Part shown: piece by piece, positions 9,164 to 17,869 of the stretch | Numbering within the stretch: position 1 is the stretch's first letter | Layout: each line of letters starts with the position of its first letter | Made by a program: the position numbers and the translations under genes | Source: Roseobacter litoralis Och 149 | GTDB taxonomy: Bacteria; Pseudomonadota; Alphaproteobacteria; Rhodobacterales; Rhodobacteraceae | Direction: 5' to 3' | NCBI RefSeq assembly: GCF_000154785.2 | Contig: NC_015730.1 | Location: 3,782,001 to 3,846,000 of the forward strand | Length of the DNA stretch: 64,000 nucleotides | Notes under the pieces: model-generated | Seen by the model: the letters and a program-made list of their open reading frames with translations, nothing else | Told to the model about the DNA's origin: nothing | The model's database searches: none

Positions 9164-9979
9164 ATGCGCACCCCGGCAACACTTGCAACACGAGACGGCC
9201 GGGCTGCGACCCCGGCCGCGCTTGCGCCCGAAATTCCCCTTGCCGTGCGAGGGTTGACCGTATCCTACGGCGAGAAACCCGCGGTCTTTTCGGTTGACGC
9301 CGATTTCCCCGCACAAGCCATGTCCGCCATCATCGGCCCAAACGGCGCGGGGAAATCCACGTTACTCAAGGCCGCTCTTGGCGTCATTCCCCGCCTGTCA
9401 GGCGAGGTGTCGATCTTTGGCACACCGATCGAAAAGGCCCGCCACAGGATCGCCTATGTGCCCCAACGCGCCAGTGTAGACTGGGACTTTCCCACCACGG
9501 TAATCGACGTTGTGCAGATGGGCCTTTATCGCAAGGTCGGACTCCTTGGCCGCTTATCTGGCAAAATGACCGCGCAAGCGCGCGACTGCCTTGACCGCGT
9601 TGGCATGGCCGATTTCGCGGATCGCCAGATCGGCCAACTGTCCGGCGGCCAGCAACAGCGTGTGTTTCTTGCGCGCGCGTTGGCGCAGGATGCCGATCTC
9701 TACTTGCTGGACGAGCCGTTTGCGGGCGTCGATGCCGCCACTGAACGCGCAATCATCGACGTGCTGAAGCTGCTCAAGGCCGAAGGCAAGGCGGTGGTCG
9801 CGGTGCATCATGATCTGTCTACCGTGGCGGATTACTTCGACCACGTGTTTCTGATCAACGTGCGCCGCATCGCCGAAGGGCCGGTTGCGACGACCTTCAC
9901 CCCGGACAACCTCAGCGCCACCTATGGCGGGCGTCTGGGTGCTACGCATATGGCGGAACTGGCAGGGGTCGCGTCGTGA
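9164..9979 (+). CDS. Metal ABC transporter ATP-binding protein (TroB/MntB-like)
   Basis: ATPase subunit of the metal importer. It has Walker [10 protein letters not shown], a Q-loop in [13 protein letters not shown] (typical of Mn/Zn importer ATPases), signature LSGGQQQR, Walker [13 protein letters not shown] and the switch His in VHHDLS. The ATG at 9164 is chosen; a TTG at 9146 overlapping the previous stop is also possible and has GGAG eight bases upstream, which would add six residues. It overlaps the first permease gene by four bases at a GTGA junction. Confidence 0.9.
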   Translation: MRTPATLATRDGRAATPAALAPEIPLAVRGLTVSYGEKPAVFSVDADFPAQAMSAIIGPNGAGKSTLLKAALGVIPRLSGEVSIFGTPIEKARHRIAYVPQRASVDWDFPTTVIDVVQMGLYRKVGLLGRLSGKMTAQARDCLDRVGMADFADRQIGQLSGGQQQRVFLARALAQDADLYLLDEPFAGVDAATERAIIDVLKLLKAEGKAVVAVHHDLSTVADYFDHVFLINVRRIAEGPVATTFTPDNLSATYGGRLGATHMAELAGVAS

Positions 9980-11193
9980 CACCCCTCTTCGATGCCCTGC
10001 TGCTGAATGCAGGGTATAACGCCGCTCTGGTTACAGTTGGCGCCACTCTTCTGGGGTTCGCCGCCGGGGCATCGGGAACTTTCCTCTTCTTGCGCAAACG
10101 CGCATTGGTGTCGGATGCCACGGCCCATGCAACCCTGCCCGGCGTCGCGCTGGCCTTTATCGTCATGGTCGCCCTGGGCGGAGACGGGCGCAGCCTGATT
10201 GGCCTGCTGATCGGCTCTGCTATTACGGCCACCATCGGCCTTCTCGTGATCGAATGGATCGCCCGACGCACCCGACTGGCAGAGGATGCGGCCATCGGGG
10301 CGGTTCTGGGTGTATTCTTCGGGTTTGGCATCGTCTTGCTGACCGTTGTTCAATCCATGAGTGCCGGGCGTCAGGCCGGGCTGGAAGGGTTCCTGCTGGG
10401 ATCCACCGCAGGCATGCTTTATCAGGACGCTGTGATCATCGCCTTGGGCGGATCGCTCGCGGTTTTCGCGACATGGCTTATGCGCCGCCCGATGACTCTG
10501 GTGGCCTTCGATGCTGAATACGCCGCCGCCATGGGATATGACGTGCGCCGGATCGACCTGTTGATGATGGGTCTTGTGATGGCCGTGACGGTGATCGGGC
10601 TGAAACTGGTCGGCCTGATCCTGATTGTGGCAATGCTGATCATCCCCCCTGTCACCGCGCGCTTCTGGACCGAACGCAGCGGCCGTGTCATCTGGATCGC
10701 AGGGGCCGTGGGCGGGGTGTCGGGCTATGTGGGCGCGGCATTGTCTGCGTCGGCGCCCGCGATGCCCACCGGCCCGCTGATCGTGCTGACGGCGGCCAGC
10801 GTCTTTATCTTTTCATTGATCTTTGCACCTGTGCGCGGGGTCGCTGCTGCCGTGATCCGCCATCGCAGGTTTCAACGCCGCGTGCATCGCCGTCAGGGTC
10901 TTTTATCCCTGTCCCGTCAGGAACCCATCCGCGAGCCTTACACCCTGCGCCTGCTGGCAAAGGATGGGCTGATCCGCGCGGATGGCGTACCGACGGACAC
11001 AGGCCGCGCCCAGGCCGCCAAAGTAGCCCGCGATGAACGCCGCTGGGACGTGGCGCGCGAGGTGCATCAGGATGCGGGGCTGACCGGGCGCTACGACGGG
11101 CTGACCCCGATCGAAGAAATATTTACCCCCGACGAGATACAGGACTTTGACCGCAGGCTTGGTCCGCCGGTTTCCGTGGGAGGCCTTGAGTGA
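9976..11193 (+). CDS. Metal ABC transporter permease with C-terminal DtxR/MntR-like domain
   Basis: 405-aa permease. Residues 1 to about 285 are the usual ABC-3 family helices, with the family motif [19 protein letters not shown] near residues 35-53. The C-terminal 115 residues are cytoplasmic and resemble the winged-helix end plus dimerisation domain of DtxR/MntR repressors: [14 protein letters not shown], then LTxxGR-like [20 protein letters not shown] and [18 protein letters not shown] metal-sensing or gating tail fused to the channel is therefore likely; such fusions exist in TroC-type permeases. The GTG start overlaps the ATPase stop. Confidence 0.88.
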   Translation: MTPLFDALLLNAGYNAALVTVGATLLGFAAGASGTFLFLRKRALVSDATAHATLPGVALAFIVMVALGGDGRSLIGLLIGSAITATIGLLVIEWIARRTRLAEDAAIGAVLGVFFGFGIVLLTVVQSMSAGRQAGLEGFLLGSTAGMLYQDAVIIALGGSLAVFATWLMRRPMTLVAFDAEYAAAMGYDVRRIDLLMMGLVMAVTVIGLKLVGLILIVAMLIIPPVTARFWTERSGRVIWIAGAVGGVSGYVGAALSASAPAMPTGPLIVLTAASVFIFSLIFAPVRGVAAAVIRHRRFQRRVHRRQGLLSLSRQEPIREPYTLRLLAKDGLIRADGVPTDTGRAQAAKVARDERRWDVAREVHQDAGLTGRYDGLTPIEEIFTPDEIQDFDRRLGPPVSVGGLE

Positions 11194-12128
11194 TGGGTGC
11201 AGATTTTGTTCAGTTCTCGCTGACACCAATATTAATCGGCACGCTGGCTGCGATTGCATGCGCGCTACCGGGTAATTTCCTGATCCTGCGTCGTCAGGCC
11301 TTGATTGGCGATGCGATCAGCCATGTGGTGCTGCCGGGCATCGTGGTCGCGTTTCTAATTACTGGCACGCTCGGCACCATCCCGATGCTGCTGGGGGCCG
11401 CAGGAGCAGCGATTGTGTCGGTGATCCTGATCGAGGCGGTCAAGCGGCTTGGCAATATCGAGCCGGGTGCGGCGATGGGCGTCGTGTTCACCACGCTCTT
11501 TGCGGGCGGCGTGTTGCTGCTGGAACAATCCGACACATCCTCCGTGCATCTGGATGTGGAACACGCGTTGATGGGCAATCTGGAATCGCTGATCTGGTTC
11601 CGCGCCACGGGTTGGGAAAGCCTGCTGGACCCTGCCGCCCTCGCGAACCTGCCGCCAGAACTGCCGCGCATGGCTTTGGCCTGCGCGCTGGTGATCGTGC
11701 TGATGCTGGTGTTCTGGCGCTGGCTCAAGATTGCAACATTCGACGAGGGATTTGCACAAGCGCTTGGCATTCCTGCCACCGCCCTCGGGCTCGGCCTTGT
11801 CATCACTGCCGCCATTGCGGCGGTTGCGGCCTTTGATGCGGTCGGCTCGATCATCGTGATCGCTATGTTCATCTGCCCGCCTGCCGCTGCGCGTCTGATG
11901 ACCAACCGGCTGGAGCATCAGGTCTGGTGGTCTGTGGCCTTTGCGACGCTCTCCGCTGTGCTGGGGTATGTGTTCGCAGGCTATGGCCCGCTGTGGTTCG
12001 GCAGCCAAAACGCGGTCAGTGCCGCGGGCATGATCGCGACCGTTTCGGGCGTCATTCTGGGGCTGGCCTGCCTTTACGGCCCGCACCGCTCCCGCGTTGG
12101 GGTCGGGCGCGAGGACGCCGCCACCTGA
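11193..12128 (+). CDS. Metal ABC transporter permease (TroD/MntD-like)
   Basis: Second ABC-3 family permease, about 311 aa, pairing with the upstream one to form the membrane channel. It has the family motif FLILRRQALIGDAISHVVLPG near the N-terminus and about eight hydrophobic helices, including GSIIVIAMFICPPAAARL. A GTG at 11190 (within GTGATG) also overlaps the previous stop; the ATG at 11193 is preferred. It lacks the DtxR-like tail of its partner. No terminator is evident directly downstream. Confidence 0.88.
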   Translation: MGADFVQFSLTPILIGTLAAIACALPGNFLILRRQALIGDAISHVVLPGIVVAFLITGTLGTIPMLLGAAGAAIVSVILIEAVKRLGNIEPGAAMGVVFTTLFAGGVLLLEQSDTSSVHLDVEHALMGNLESLIWFRATGWESLLDPAALANLPPELPRMALACALVIVLMLVFWRWLKIATFDEGFAQALGIPATALGLGLVITAAIAAVAAFDAVGSIIVIAMFICPPAAARLMTNRLEHQVWWSVAFATLSAVLGYVFAGYGPLWFGSQNAVSAAGMIATVSGVILGLACLYGPHRSRVGVGREDAAT

Positions 12129-12513
12129 TCACTCGCGCCGCAGGTCTGCAACCAGCGCCAACGCGCTGGATGGTTTTGTTCCTCGGCGCGGCAATGGTTA
12201 TGACGAGACTGGCTGTCGAGACGTTGAAACGCGCAGGCCGCGTCAAACCCAACCCAAACCGCATCGACCTGCCCGCCAATTTCCACGTCTGGCGCGAGGC
12301 CACGGCAGAAAGACCATTGGAACGCGCGCGCACCGCGTTCGGTACATTCCGGGATCAGATCAACATCATGGCACCGCCTTGCTTGTTAAATACGCAAGGA
12401 TCCGGCAAAAAGGCGTCGAGATTTATTCCTGACTAAATCTATCAGAATGGGTTGCGTTTCTGATGCGTTGCTGTAATTGAGTAAAACAGTAGGGATTAAA
12501 CCGGGAGTTTCCA
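12129..12513. other. Intergenic region before the ferric iron binding-protein gene
   Basis: 385 bases. An ATG-initiated frame at 12170-12436 (88 codons, starting MVLFLGAAMVMTRLAVETLK) could be a small protein, but it lacks a Shine-Dalgarno and competes with open frames on the other strand, so I do not call it. The iron-rhodo-like box lies at 12430-12444 and the promoter of the next gene should fall between 12445 and 12500. Confidence 0.5.
12430..12444. promoter_or_regulatory. Iron-rhodo-like box upstream of the ferric iron binding-protein gene
   Basis: TGACTAAATCTATCA fits TGA-N9-TCA, the pattern reported for iron-responsive promoters in Rhodobacterales. A 16-base stretch including it (CTGACTAAATCTATCA) recurs exactly at 15309-15324, before fbpB and the hemP operon. 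It is 70 bases before the start codon. Confidence 0.7.
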
Positions 12514-13527
12514 ATGACCACCAAGACTTCACTTTTTGCCTTGGCGATCGCCATGACCGCGACGGGCGCGATCGCTGAAGGCGAGCTCAATCTGTATTCG
12601 TCACGTCACTATGACACCGACGAACGCCTCTATTCGGAGTTCACCGATGCAACGGGCATCACCATCAACCGCATTGAGGGCAAAGCCGACGAACTCATCG
12701 CCAGAATGGAGGCCGAGGGTTCGAATTCGCCGGTCGATGTGTTTCTCACGGTAGACACCGTGCGCATCACGCGCGCGAAAGATCTGGGCCTGCTGCAGTC
12801 CGTTGACAGCGACATCCTCGAAGCAAAGGTGCCTGCCTATCTGCAGGATGATGACAACCAGTGGTTTGCATTCTCGCAGCGCGCGCGCATCCTGTTTTAC
12901 GACAAGAACGACGTAGAAAACCCGCCTGCAACCTATCAGGATCTGGCAAAGCCCGAATATGAGGGTCAGATCTGCATCCGGTCTTCGTCAAACGTATACA
13001 CACAGAACATCGTCGCCGCCCTCGTGGCACACCTTGGTGAAGAGGCGACAGGCGAGTGGGCCAAAGCCGTTGTGGGCAACTTCGCGCGTGATCCACAAGG
13101 GGGCGATACCGACCAGTTGCGCGGTATCGTGTCGGGCGAATGCGACATTGCGATGTCCAACACCTATTACTTCTCGCGCGCGCTGCGCAAAGACGTCTCC
13201 GGCGTTTCAGATAGCGCGGATATGATCGGCTGGGTCTTTCCGAACCAGAACGATATTGGCGCGCACATGAATATTTCCGGTGGTGGTGTTGCTGTGAATG
13301 CACCCAACAAGGACAATGCGGTTACATTCCTCGAATATCTCGCATCCGAACAGGCGCAGCAGTATTTTTCGGCTGGTAACGATGAATACCCCGCCGTTCC
13401 CGGAGTTGGTCTTGCACCATCGGTTGCAGCCTTGGGTATATTCCGCGCCGATGCGATTGCCCTGTCTGACATTGCGGACAATATCGACGCCGCACAACGT
13501 ATTCTGGCCGAAGCCGGCTGGGAATAA
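12514..13527 (+). CDS. fbpA: Fe(3+) ABC transporter substrate-binding protein (FbpA/FutA-like)
   Basis: Periplasmic ferric-iron binding protein, 337 aa. The signal peptide ends near residue 21 (GAIA-EGELN). The mature part follows the FbpA/FutA pattern: LYSSRHYDTDERLY at the start of the first lobe, a DVFLTVDTVRI stretch, and the paired Fe-ligand tyrosines Y218/Y219 in SNTYYFSRA. The start has GGGAG about ten bases upstream. The iron-rhodo-like box upstream and the convergent permease gene downstream point to an iron-starvation uptake system. No ATPase gene (fbpC) is adjacent; it must be elsewhere or outside the window. Confidence 0.92.
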   Translation: MTTKTSLFALAIAMTATGAIAEGELNLYSSRHYDTDERLYSEFTDATGITINRIEGKADELIARMEAEGSNSPVDVFLTVDTVRITRAKDLGLLQSVDSDILEAKVPAYLQDDDNQWFAFSQRARILFYDKNDVENPPATYQDLAKPEYEGQICIRSSSNVYTQNIVAALVAHLGEEATGEWAKAVVGNFARDPQGGDTDQLRGIVSGECDIAMSNTYYFSRALRKDVSGVSDSADMIGWVFPNQNDIGAHMNISGGGVAVNAPNKDNAVTFLEYLASEQAQQYFSAGNDEYPAVPGVGLAPSVAALGIFRADAIALSDIADNIDAAQRILAEAGWE

Positions 13528-13547
13528 ATCCAGCCCTTTCGAGCAGC

Positions 13548-13575
13548 AAGGCGCGCCCCTCGTGGCGCGCCTTTT
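13548..13575. terminator. Bidirectional rho-independent terminator between fbpA and fbpB
   Basis: GGCGCGCC (13550-13557), a six-base loop and GGCGCGCC (13564-13571), flanked by AA and TTTT so that a U-run follows the stem on the plus strand, with a shorter one on the minus strand. It lies between the convergent fbpA and permease genes. Confidence 0.8.
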
Positions 13576-13581
13576 CGTGTT

Positions 13582-15210
13582 TCAGGCCTTTGCCTTGCGC
13601 CACTCGCTGATCTGCGCACATAGGATGATGACCGGGATCAAACCGATGCCTGCGATCATCAGGCTGGGCACCGCCGCGCCCTCCAGACGCTCGTCTGAGG
13701 CAAGCCGAAATGCGTGTACGGCCAAGGTGTCATAATTGAACGGACGCAGGATCAACGTTGCGGGCAGTTCCTTTACGGTATCCACAAAGACGATGAGCAT
13801 TGCGGTCAGGATACTCGGTCGCAGAACCGACAGGTGAATATCGCGCACCGTGCCCCAGGCAGAGCGGCCCAGAACCCGCGAGGCCGCATCCACATTCGGC
13901 GTAACGGTCGCAAGGCCGCTATCGTAGGCGCCAATCGCAGCTGCGAGAAAACGGATCATATAGGCCGCGATCATCAGCCAGATCGAGCCAGAGATCAAAA
14001 GACCGGTTGAGATGCCAAAAGACGACTCCATCCGCGCGTCGAGCCAATTGTCGAAATTCGCAAAAGGCACCAGAAGGCCAATCGCAATGACGCCCCCCGG
14101 CACGGCATATCCAAGCCGACCAATAAACAGAGAGGCCAGCGCACTGCGCCCCGGCGACACACGGTTGAACGTGCCCAGCAGGATCGCCGCGAAAACCGTC
14201 ACGACGGCGGCGATACTTGCGAGCGTCAACGTGCTTTGGATAAAGCGCATGTATCGCGGGCTGAAAATGTCCTGCTCAGACCGCAACCCCATCAGGATCA
14301 GGGTAATCGTCGGCAAGATGACGCCCAGCAACACCGGCACCGCGCAGGCAAATTGTGCCGCAAAAGCGCGATAGCCCGTCAGGGTGAACCGCACGAAGGG
14401 TTCCTGTCGCCCCTTGGATGCATAGGCCGCAGCGCCACGGTTCATGTATTCCAGCATGGCAACAAGAAGCGCAAAGGCCAAAAGGCCAAGCGCCAACTGC
14501 GCGGCAGCCCCCCGATCCCCTAAGCCGAACCAACTGGTGTAGATACCGGTCGCGAAAGTCTGGACGCTGAAATGCGCCACGGTGCCAAAATCGGCAATCG
14601 TCTCCATCACCACCAGCAGGGTGCCCGCCGCGATGGCAGGCCGCGCCATAGGCAAGGACACCCGCAGAAACGCCCTGAGCGGGGAAGACCCAAGCGAACG
14701 GGCCGCATAGAACGGTGTTGCCGCCTGCATCCGGAACCCCGCCCGTGTCAGCAAATACACGTACGGGTACAGCACAAGCGTCAGCATCAGCGCGGCACCC
14801 CCCAATGATCTGATCTCGGGGAACCAATAGTCTCGCGGTCCCCACCCCATCAGACTGCGCAGCGTCGTTTGCACGATACCCGGATGATCAAGGATATCGG
14901 TATAGGCATAGGCCAGCACATAGGCGGGAAAGGCGAGCGGCACGACAAGCGCAATCTCAAAGAATCGCCTGCCCCGGAATTCGGACGTCACAACCAGCCA
15001 TGCGGTTGTCGCCCCGATGACAATGCTGCCGATGGCCACAAGAACGACCAGCACAAGCGTCGTCCACGTGTAACGCCACAGAACTGTGTCCGCGAGTTGC
15101 CCGAGCGTGTCGAAAGAGCTGAATGCCGCGGCCGCGATAACCCCGACAATCGGCAAAAGGCAAATTGCCGCCACAAACAAGGCGATGCCCCTGATAATTT
15201 GCTTGTCCAT
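13582..15210 (-). CDS. fbpB: Fe(3+) ABC transporter permease, two-domain (FbpB-like)
   Basis: 542-aa inner-membrane permease with two fused BPD_transp_1 domains, about residues 50-260 and 300-535, the usual length for FbpB/SfuB. The EAA-type loops are visible in each half (AARSLGSSPLRAFLRVSLPMARPAI and DAASRVLGRSAWGTVRDIHLSVLRP, the second with the G-x-x-x-x-x-x-x-x-P spacing). It is convergent with fbpA rather than co-directional, so each gene has its own copy of the same iron-box element. The start ATG at 15210 lies about 100 bases from the box at 15310. Confidence 0.9.
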   Translation of the reverse strand: MDKQIIRGIALFVAAICLLPIVGVIAAAAFSSFDTLGQLADTVLWRYTWTTLVLVVLVAIGSIVIGATTAWLVVTSEFRGRRFFEIALVVPLAFPAYVLAYAYTDILDHPGIVQTTLRSLMGWGPRDYWFPEIRSLGGAALMLTLVLYPYVYLLTRAGFRMQAATPFYAARSLGSSPLRAFLRVSLPMARPAIAAGTLLVVMETIADFGTVAHFSVQTFATGIYTSWFGLGDRGAAAQLALGLLAFALLVAMLEYMNRGAAAYASKGRQEPFVRFTLTGYRAFAAQFACAVPVLLGVILPTITLILMGLRSEQDIFSPRYMRFIQSTLTLASIAAVVTVFAAILLGTFNRVSPGRSALASLFIGRLGYAVPGGVIAIGLLVPFANFDNWLDARMESSFGISTGLLISGSIWLMIAAYMIRFLAAAIGAYDSGLATVTPNVDAASRVLGRSAWGTVRDIHLSVLRPSILTAMLIVFVDTVKELPATLILRPFNYDTLAVHAFRLASDERLEGAAVPSLMIAGIGLIPVIILCAQISEWRKAKA

Positions 15211-15309
15211 TTTTCGAAGCCCGACCGCAGAATGTTTCGTTTCATGTCTGTGTAACGCGGAAGATTGCCAGTTTATAGGCCCGATTGTTTTTGTCGGGAT
15301 TGACTATTC

Positions 15310-15324
15310 TGACTAAATCTATCA
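15310..15324. promoter_or_regulatory. Iron-rhodo-like box in the fbpB/hemP divergent promoter
   Basis: TGACTAAATCTATCA, identical to the site upstream of fbpA, placed between divergent fbpB (start 15210) and the small gene at 15397, so one site could serve both directions. Confidence 0.7.
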
Positions 15325-15396
15325 ACAATAGTTTATTGAGTCTCAGCCACCCCGTTTCGGGCAGCCCGGACATCCTCACATCGCAGGAGAGACCTC

Positions 15397-15549
15397 ATGG
15401 GCAAGAACCGCTTGGACCGACCAATGGAACCGAAAGAGCCTTTAGAAAAACCGTGCTGGAACGAAGTACTGGCCACCGTGCTTACAGATACTTTCCCGAC
15501 CAATCAAAACATCGAATTCATTTTTGACCGGTTGGAGCGCGCATCATGA
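15397..15549 (+). CDS. Small conserved-looking protein preceding hemP
   Basis: 50 codons from ATG at 15397, with GGAGAG seven to twelve bases upstream. The product (MGKNRLDRPMEPKEPLEKP... ending FDRLERAS) is soluble and charged, with one Cys (CWNEVLATVLTDTFPTN). I do not recognise the family. Its stop overlaps the hemP ATG by four bases and it lies first after the iron box, so it is probably a co-expressed iron-uptake accessory gene rather than a random frame. Confidence 0.6.
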   Translation: MGKNRLDRPMEPKEPLEKPCWNEVLATVLTDTFPTNQNIEFIFDRLERAS

Positions 15550-15719
15550 ATGCCATGACCGATGTACCCAACCCGTCCGCAACCACCATCACACCGCAAA
15601 TGGACACATATGATGCGCGCGAGCTGATCAAGAACGGCGTGCAGGCCTGTGTCGTGCTGGACGGTCAAACCTACTACATGCGCATCACGCGCGCCGGCAA
15701 ATTGATTTTGACCAAATGA
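15546..15719 (+). CDS. hemP: Hemin uptake protein HemP
   Basis: 57-aa HemP/HmuP-family protein. The C-terminal half carries the family pattern: ARELIKNGVQACVVLDGQTY followed by YMRITRAGKLILTK. HemP proteins are small cytoplasmic factors needed for haem-receptor expression or haem uptake in several proteobacteria. The start overlaps the preceding small gene (ATGA) and the stop overlaps the next gene (ATGATG), giving a three-gene coupled unit behind the iron box. It is too short for most gene callers. No haem receptor gene is nearby. Confidence 0.85.
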   Translation: MNAMTDVPNPSATTITPQMDTYDARELIKNGVQACVVLDGQTYYMRITRAGKLILTK

Positions 15720-16195
15720 TGCCGGAACTCAATGAACGCGGCGCAGCCACCGTTGCCGTCCTGAGCGACATGGACCCGTGGGAAGCCAACCTCGTTCTGA
15801 ACCTGCGACTGTGGTGCGAAGGATCATCCGGACAGTCGCAGGTTTGGAACGAATACCGAAACGCTTTGCCCGGCGAACATGCGACCCATGAATGCCATGC
15901 GTTCGAGACCCTGGTGCGCACGATCGTCTCATCCGCACATCGCCCATTGGTGCGCCATCAGGTCGGGTGTTCCTGCGTCGGCGCGGATGAAGCGGTCTTT
16001 GTCAATCTGGTCCGAATGGCATCAGAGGGGCATCTGAACGATGCAGCGCTTGTGGCGACCCTGCTGATGGGGCCTGCACGGGCTGAACATGTGGCGCTGC
16101 TTGCCGGGCAGGTCGGCACGTGCGCCCGCAAGATCGGACGACGACCACCACACTCCAAACCACAGGCGGCGCAGAACGTCGTCCGCCTGCATTAA
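15716..16195 (+). CDS. Conserved hypothetical protein of the hemP operon
   Basis: 159 aa, starting at one of two adjacent ATGs (15716 or 15719) overlapping the hemP stop. It is soluble, without signal peptide or membrane helix. It has a notable Cys/His content: CEG near residue 34, HATHECHAF near 55-63, and a GCSCVG pair near 84, ending in a basic tail. The Cys/His cluster would suit a haem- or metal-handling role, matching the hemP and imelysin neighbours, but I do not recognise a family. Confidence 0.7.
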   Translation: MMPELNERGAATVAVLSDMDPWEANLVLNLRLWCEGSSGQSQVWNEYRNALPGEHATHECHAFETLVRTIVSSAHRPLVRHQVGCSCVGADEAVFVNLVRMASEGHLNDAALVATLLMGPARAEHVALLAGQVGTCARKIGRRPPHSKPQAAQNVVRLH

Positions 16196-16223
16196 TCTGA
16201 CTGAACAAGGGATAAAGCCAACA

Positions 16224-17483
16224 ATGAAACGGATACTGACGACAACGCTGGGCAGCGCACTTTTAGCAGCCACCCCTGCGCTCGCGGATAAAGCCGCGGT
16301 CCTCGACAATTACGCGGACATCGCGCTCGCGAAATACGAGGATAGCCTGACCACCGCGCAGGCCCTGCAATCGGCTGTCGATACGCTGATCGCCACGCCG
16401 TCAGCCGAAGCCCTGCAGGCCGCTAAAGAGGCATGGATCAAAGCGCGAGTCCCGTATCAGCAGAGCGAAGTCTATCGTTTCGGCAATGCCATCGTCGATG
16501 ACTGGGAAGGCAAGGTAAATGCCTGGCCCCTCGACGAAGGTCTGATTGATTATGTCGATGCCTCCTATGGCGGTGCCACGGATGAAAACGAATATGCGGT
16601 GTTGAACGTGATTGCCAATCCGTCCTTCACGCTTTCGGGCGAAACACTGGACGCAACAGAGATCACACCGGCCCTATTGGAAGGCGCATTACATGAGGCC
16701 GACGCGGTCGAATCAAATGTGGCGACCGGCTATCATGCCATTGAATTTCTTTTGTGGGGTCAGGACCTGAATGGCCACGGCCCCGGTGCAGGCAACCGTC
16801 CATGGACCGACTATGCGGTTGGCGACGCCTGCACGGGCGGGAACTGCGACCGCCGCGGTGACTATCTGTCGGCAGCGACCGAGCTGCTGGTGTCCGATCT
16901 GGACTGGATGGTCGCGCAATGGCAGGACGGCGGGGCAGCCCGCACCCAACTCACCGCAGACGAAAACGCCGGGATTTCCACAATCCTAACGGGGATGGGC
17001 TCGCTTTCTTACGGCGAACAGGCCGGGGAGCGGATGAAACTGGGCCTCATGCTGAACGACCCCGAAGAAGAGCACGATTGCTTTGCGGACAACACCCACA
17101 ACAGCCATTTCTACGATGCGATGGGCATTCGGAATGTTTATCTGGGCAGCTACACGCGCATTGATGGCACGGTCGTTTCCGGACCGTCCCTGTCGTCTCT
17201 GGTTGCCGCCGCAGACGCAGGTGTGGACGCAGAGCTGACGGCGAAACTCAACACGACAATGCTTGAGATGTCGGAAATGAAAACCGCTGCCGAGGCTGGC
17301 TTTGCCTATGACATGATGCTGGAACGCGGAAATGAGGCAGGCGAGGCCTTGATCATGGGTGCGGTGGATGCACTGGTAGATCAAACCCGGTCTATTGAAC
17401 GCGCGGTGGTCGCTCTTGGTGTTGATCAGATCGAGTTTGAAGGGTCTGATAGCCTTGATGACCCAAACGCTGTTTTTCAGTAG
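16224..17483 (+). CDS. Imelysin-family iron-regulated protein (IrpA/peptidase M75-like)
   Basis: 419-aa periplasmic protein with signal peptide ending near residue 21 (PALA-DKAA). It carries the imelysin GxHxxE motif as G169-Y-H171-A-I-E174 within GYHAIEFLLWGQDL, and the long helical repeats of the family. Imelysin-like proteins are iron-regulated periplasmic or surface proteins; a peptidase role has been doubted and the conserved residues probably bind metal. It follows the hemP unit by 28 bases and so should share its iron-box promoter. A second, shorter imelysin paralogue lies at 20471. Confidence 0.88.
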   Translation: MKRILTTTLGSALLAATPALADKAAVLDNYADIALAKYEDSLTTAQALQSAVDTLIATPSAEALQAAKEAWIKARVPYQQSEVYRFGNAIVDDWEGKVNAWPLDEGLIDYVDASYGGATDENEYAVLNVIANPSFTLSGETLDATEITPALLEGALHEADAVESNVATGYHAIEFLLWGQDLNGHGPGAGNRPWTDYAVGDACTGGNCDRRGDYLSAATELLVSDLDWMVAQWQDGGAARTQLTADENAGISTILTGMGSLSYGEQAGERMKLGLMLNDPEEEHDCFADNTHNSHFYDAMGIRNVYLGSYTRIDGTVVSGPSLSSLVAAADAGVDAELTAKLNTTMLEMSEMKTAAEAGFAYDMMLERGNEAGEALIMGAVDALVDQTRSIERAVVALGVDQIEFEGSDSLDDPNAVFQ

Positions 17484-17503
17484 GACAACTCTAAACCCAG
17501 CCA

Positions 17504-17531
17504 TGACCGGGGGGCCGTTGCTGCCCGGTCA
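17504..17531 (+). terminator. Hairpin after the imelysin gene, probable terminator
   Basis: TGACCGGG (17504-17511) pairs with CCCGGTCA (17524-17531) around a 12-base loop; only a short CTTTC follows, so termination may be partial. It is 20 bases past the imelysin stop. Confidence 0.5.
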
Positions 17532-17548
17532 CTTTCGCGAGGTATCTC

Positions 17549-17806
17549 ATGAGTAAGACCCCAAGCCCCTGCATTGACGTCTGTAAATTCAAGCGCCAAG
17601 GTCACTGTATCGGATGTTCGATGACCAAAGCGCAGAAGTCACTGTTCAAGCAGCTCAAGCAAAACAAACACCGCGAGGCATTCGTTGAGATGCTTGTCGG
17701 CCAGCAATCGCTGTTGGGGAAATACAGGCACTGGAAGCCGAAATACTTGCGCAAGTGCCTCAAGAAAAAGGTCAAGCCGATCGCCGCAATAAGGGACGTG
17801 GCCTGA
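17549..17806 (+). CDS. DUF1289-family small Cys-rich protein
   Basis: 85 aa. The N-terminus has the DUF1289 cysteine array SPCIDVCKFKRQGHCIGC, four Cys likely binding a metal or Fe-S cluster, followed by a Lys-rich helical tail. A GCGAGG stretch lies about seven bases before the ATG. The function of the family is unknown. It sits between the imelysin gene and dps, which is suggestive of iron metabolism only by position. Confidence 0.8.
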   Translation: MSKTPSPCIDVCKFKRQGHCIGCSMTKAQKSLFKQLKQNKHREAFVEMLVGQQSLLGKYRHWKPKYLRKCLKKKVKPIAAIRDVA

Positions 17807-17869
17807 CCTTTTTAAGTGCGATGATCGCCCGTCGGGGCGATACGCGTTGTTACCTGCGCGCCCGGCGCG

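Noticed and set aside
12170..12436. 88-codon plus-strand frame after the metal permease gene
   Set aside because: No Shine-Dalgarno, competing frames on the other strand and no recognised family; its end overlaps the iron-rhodo-like box.
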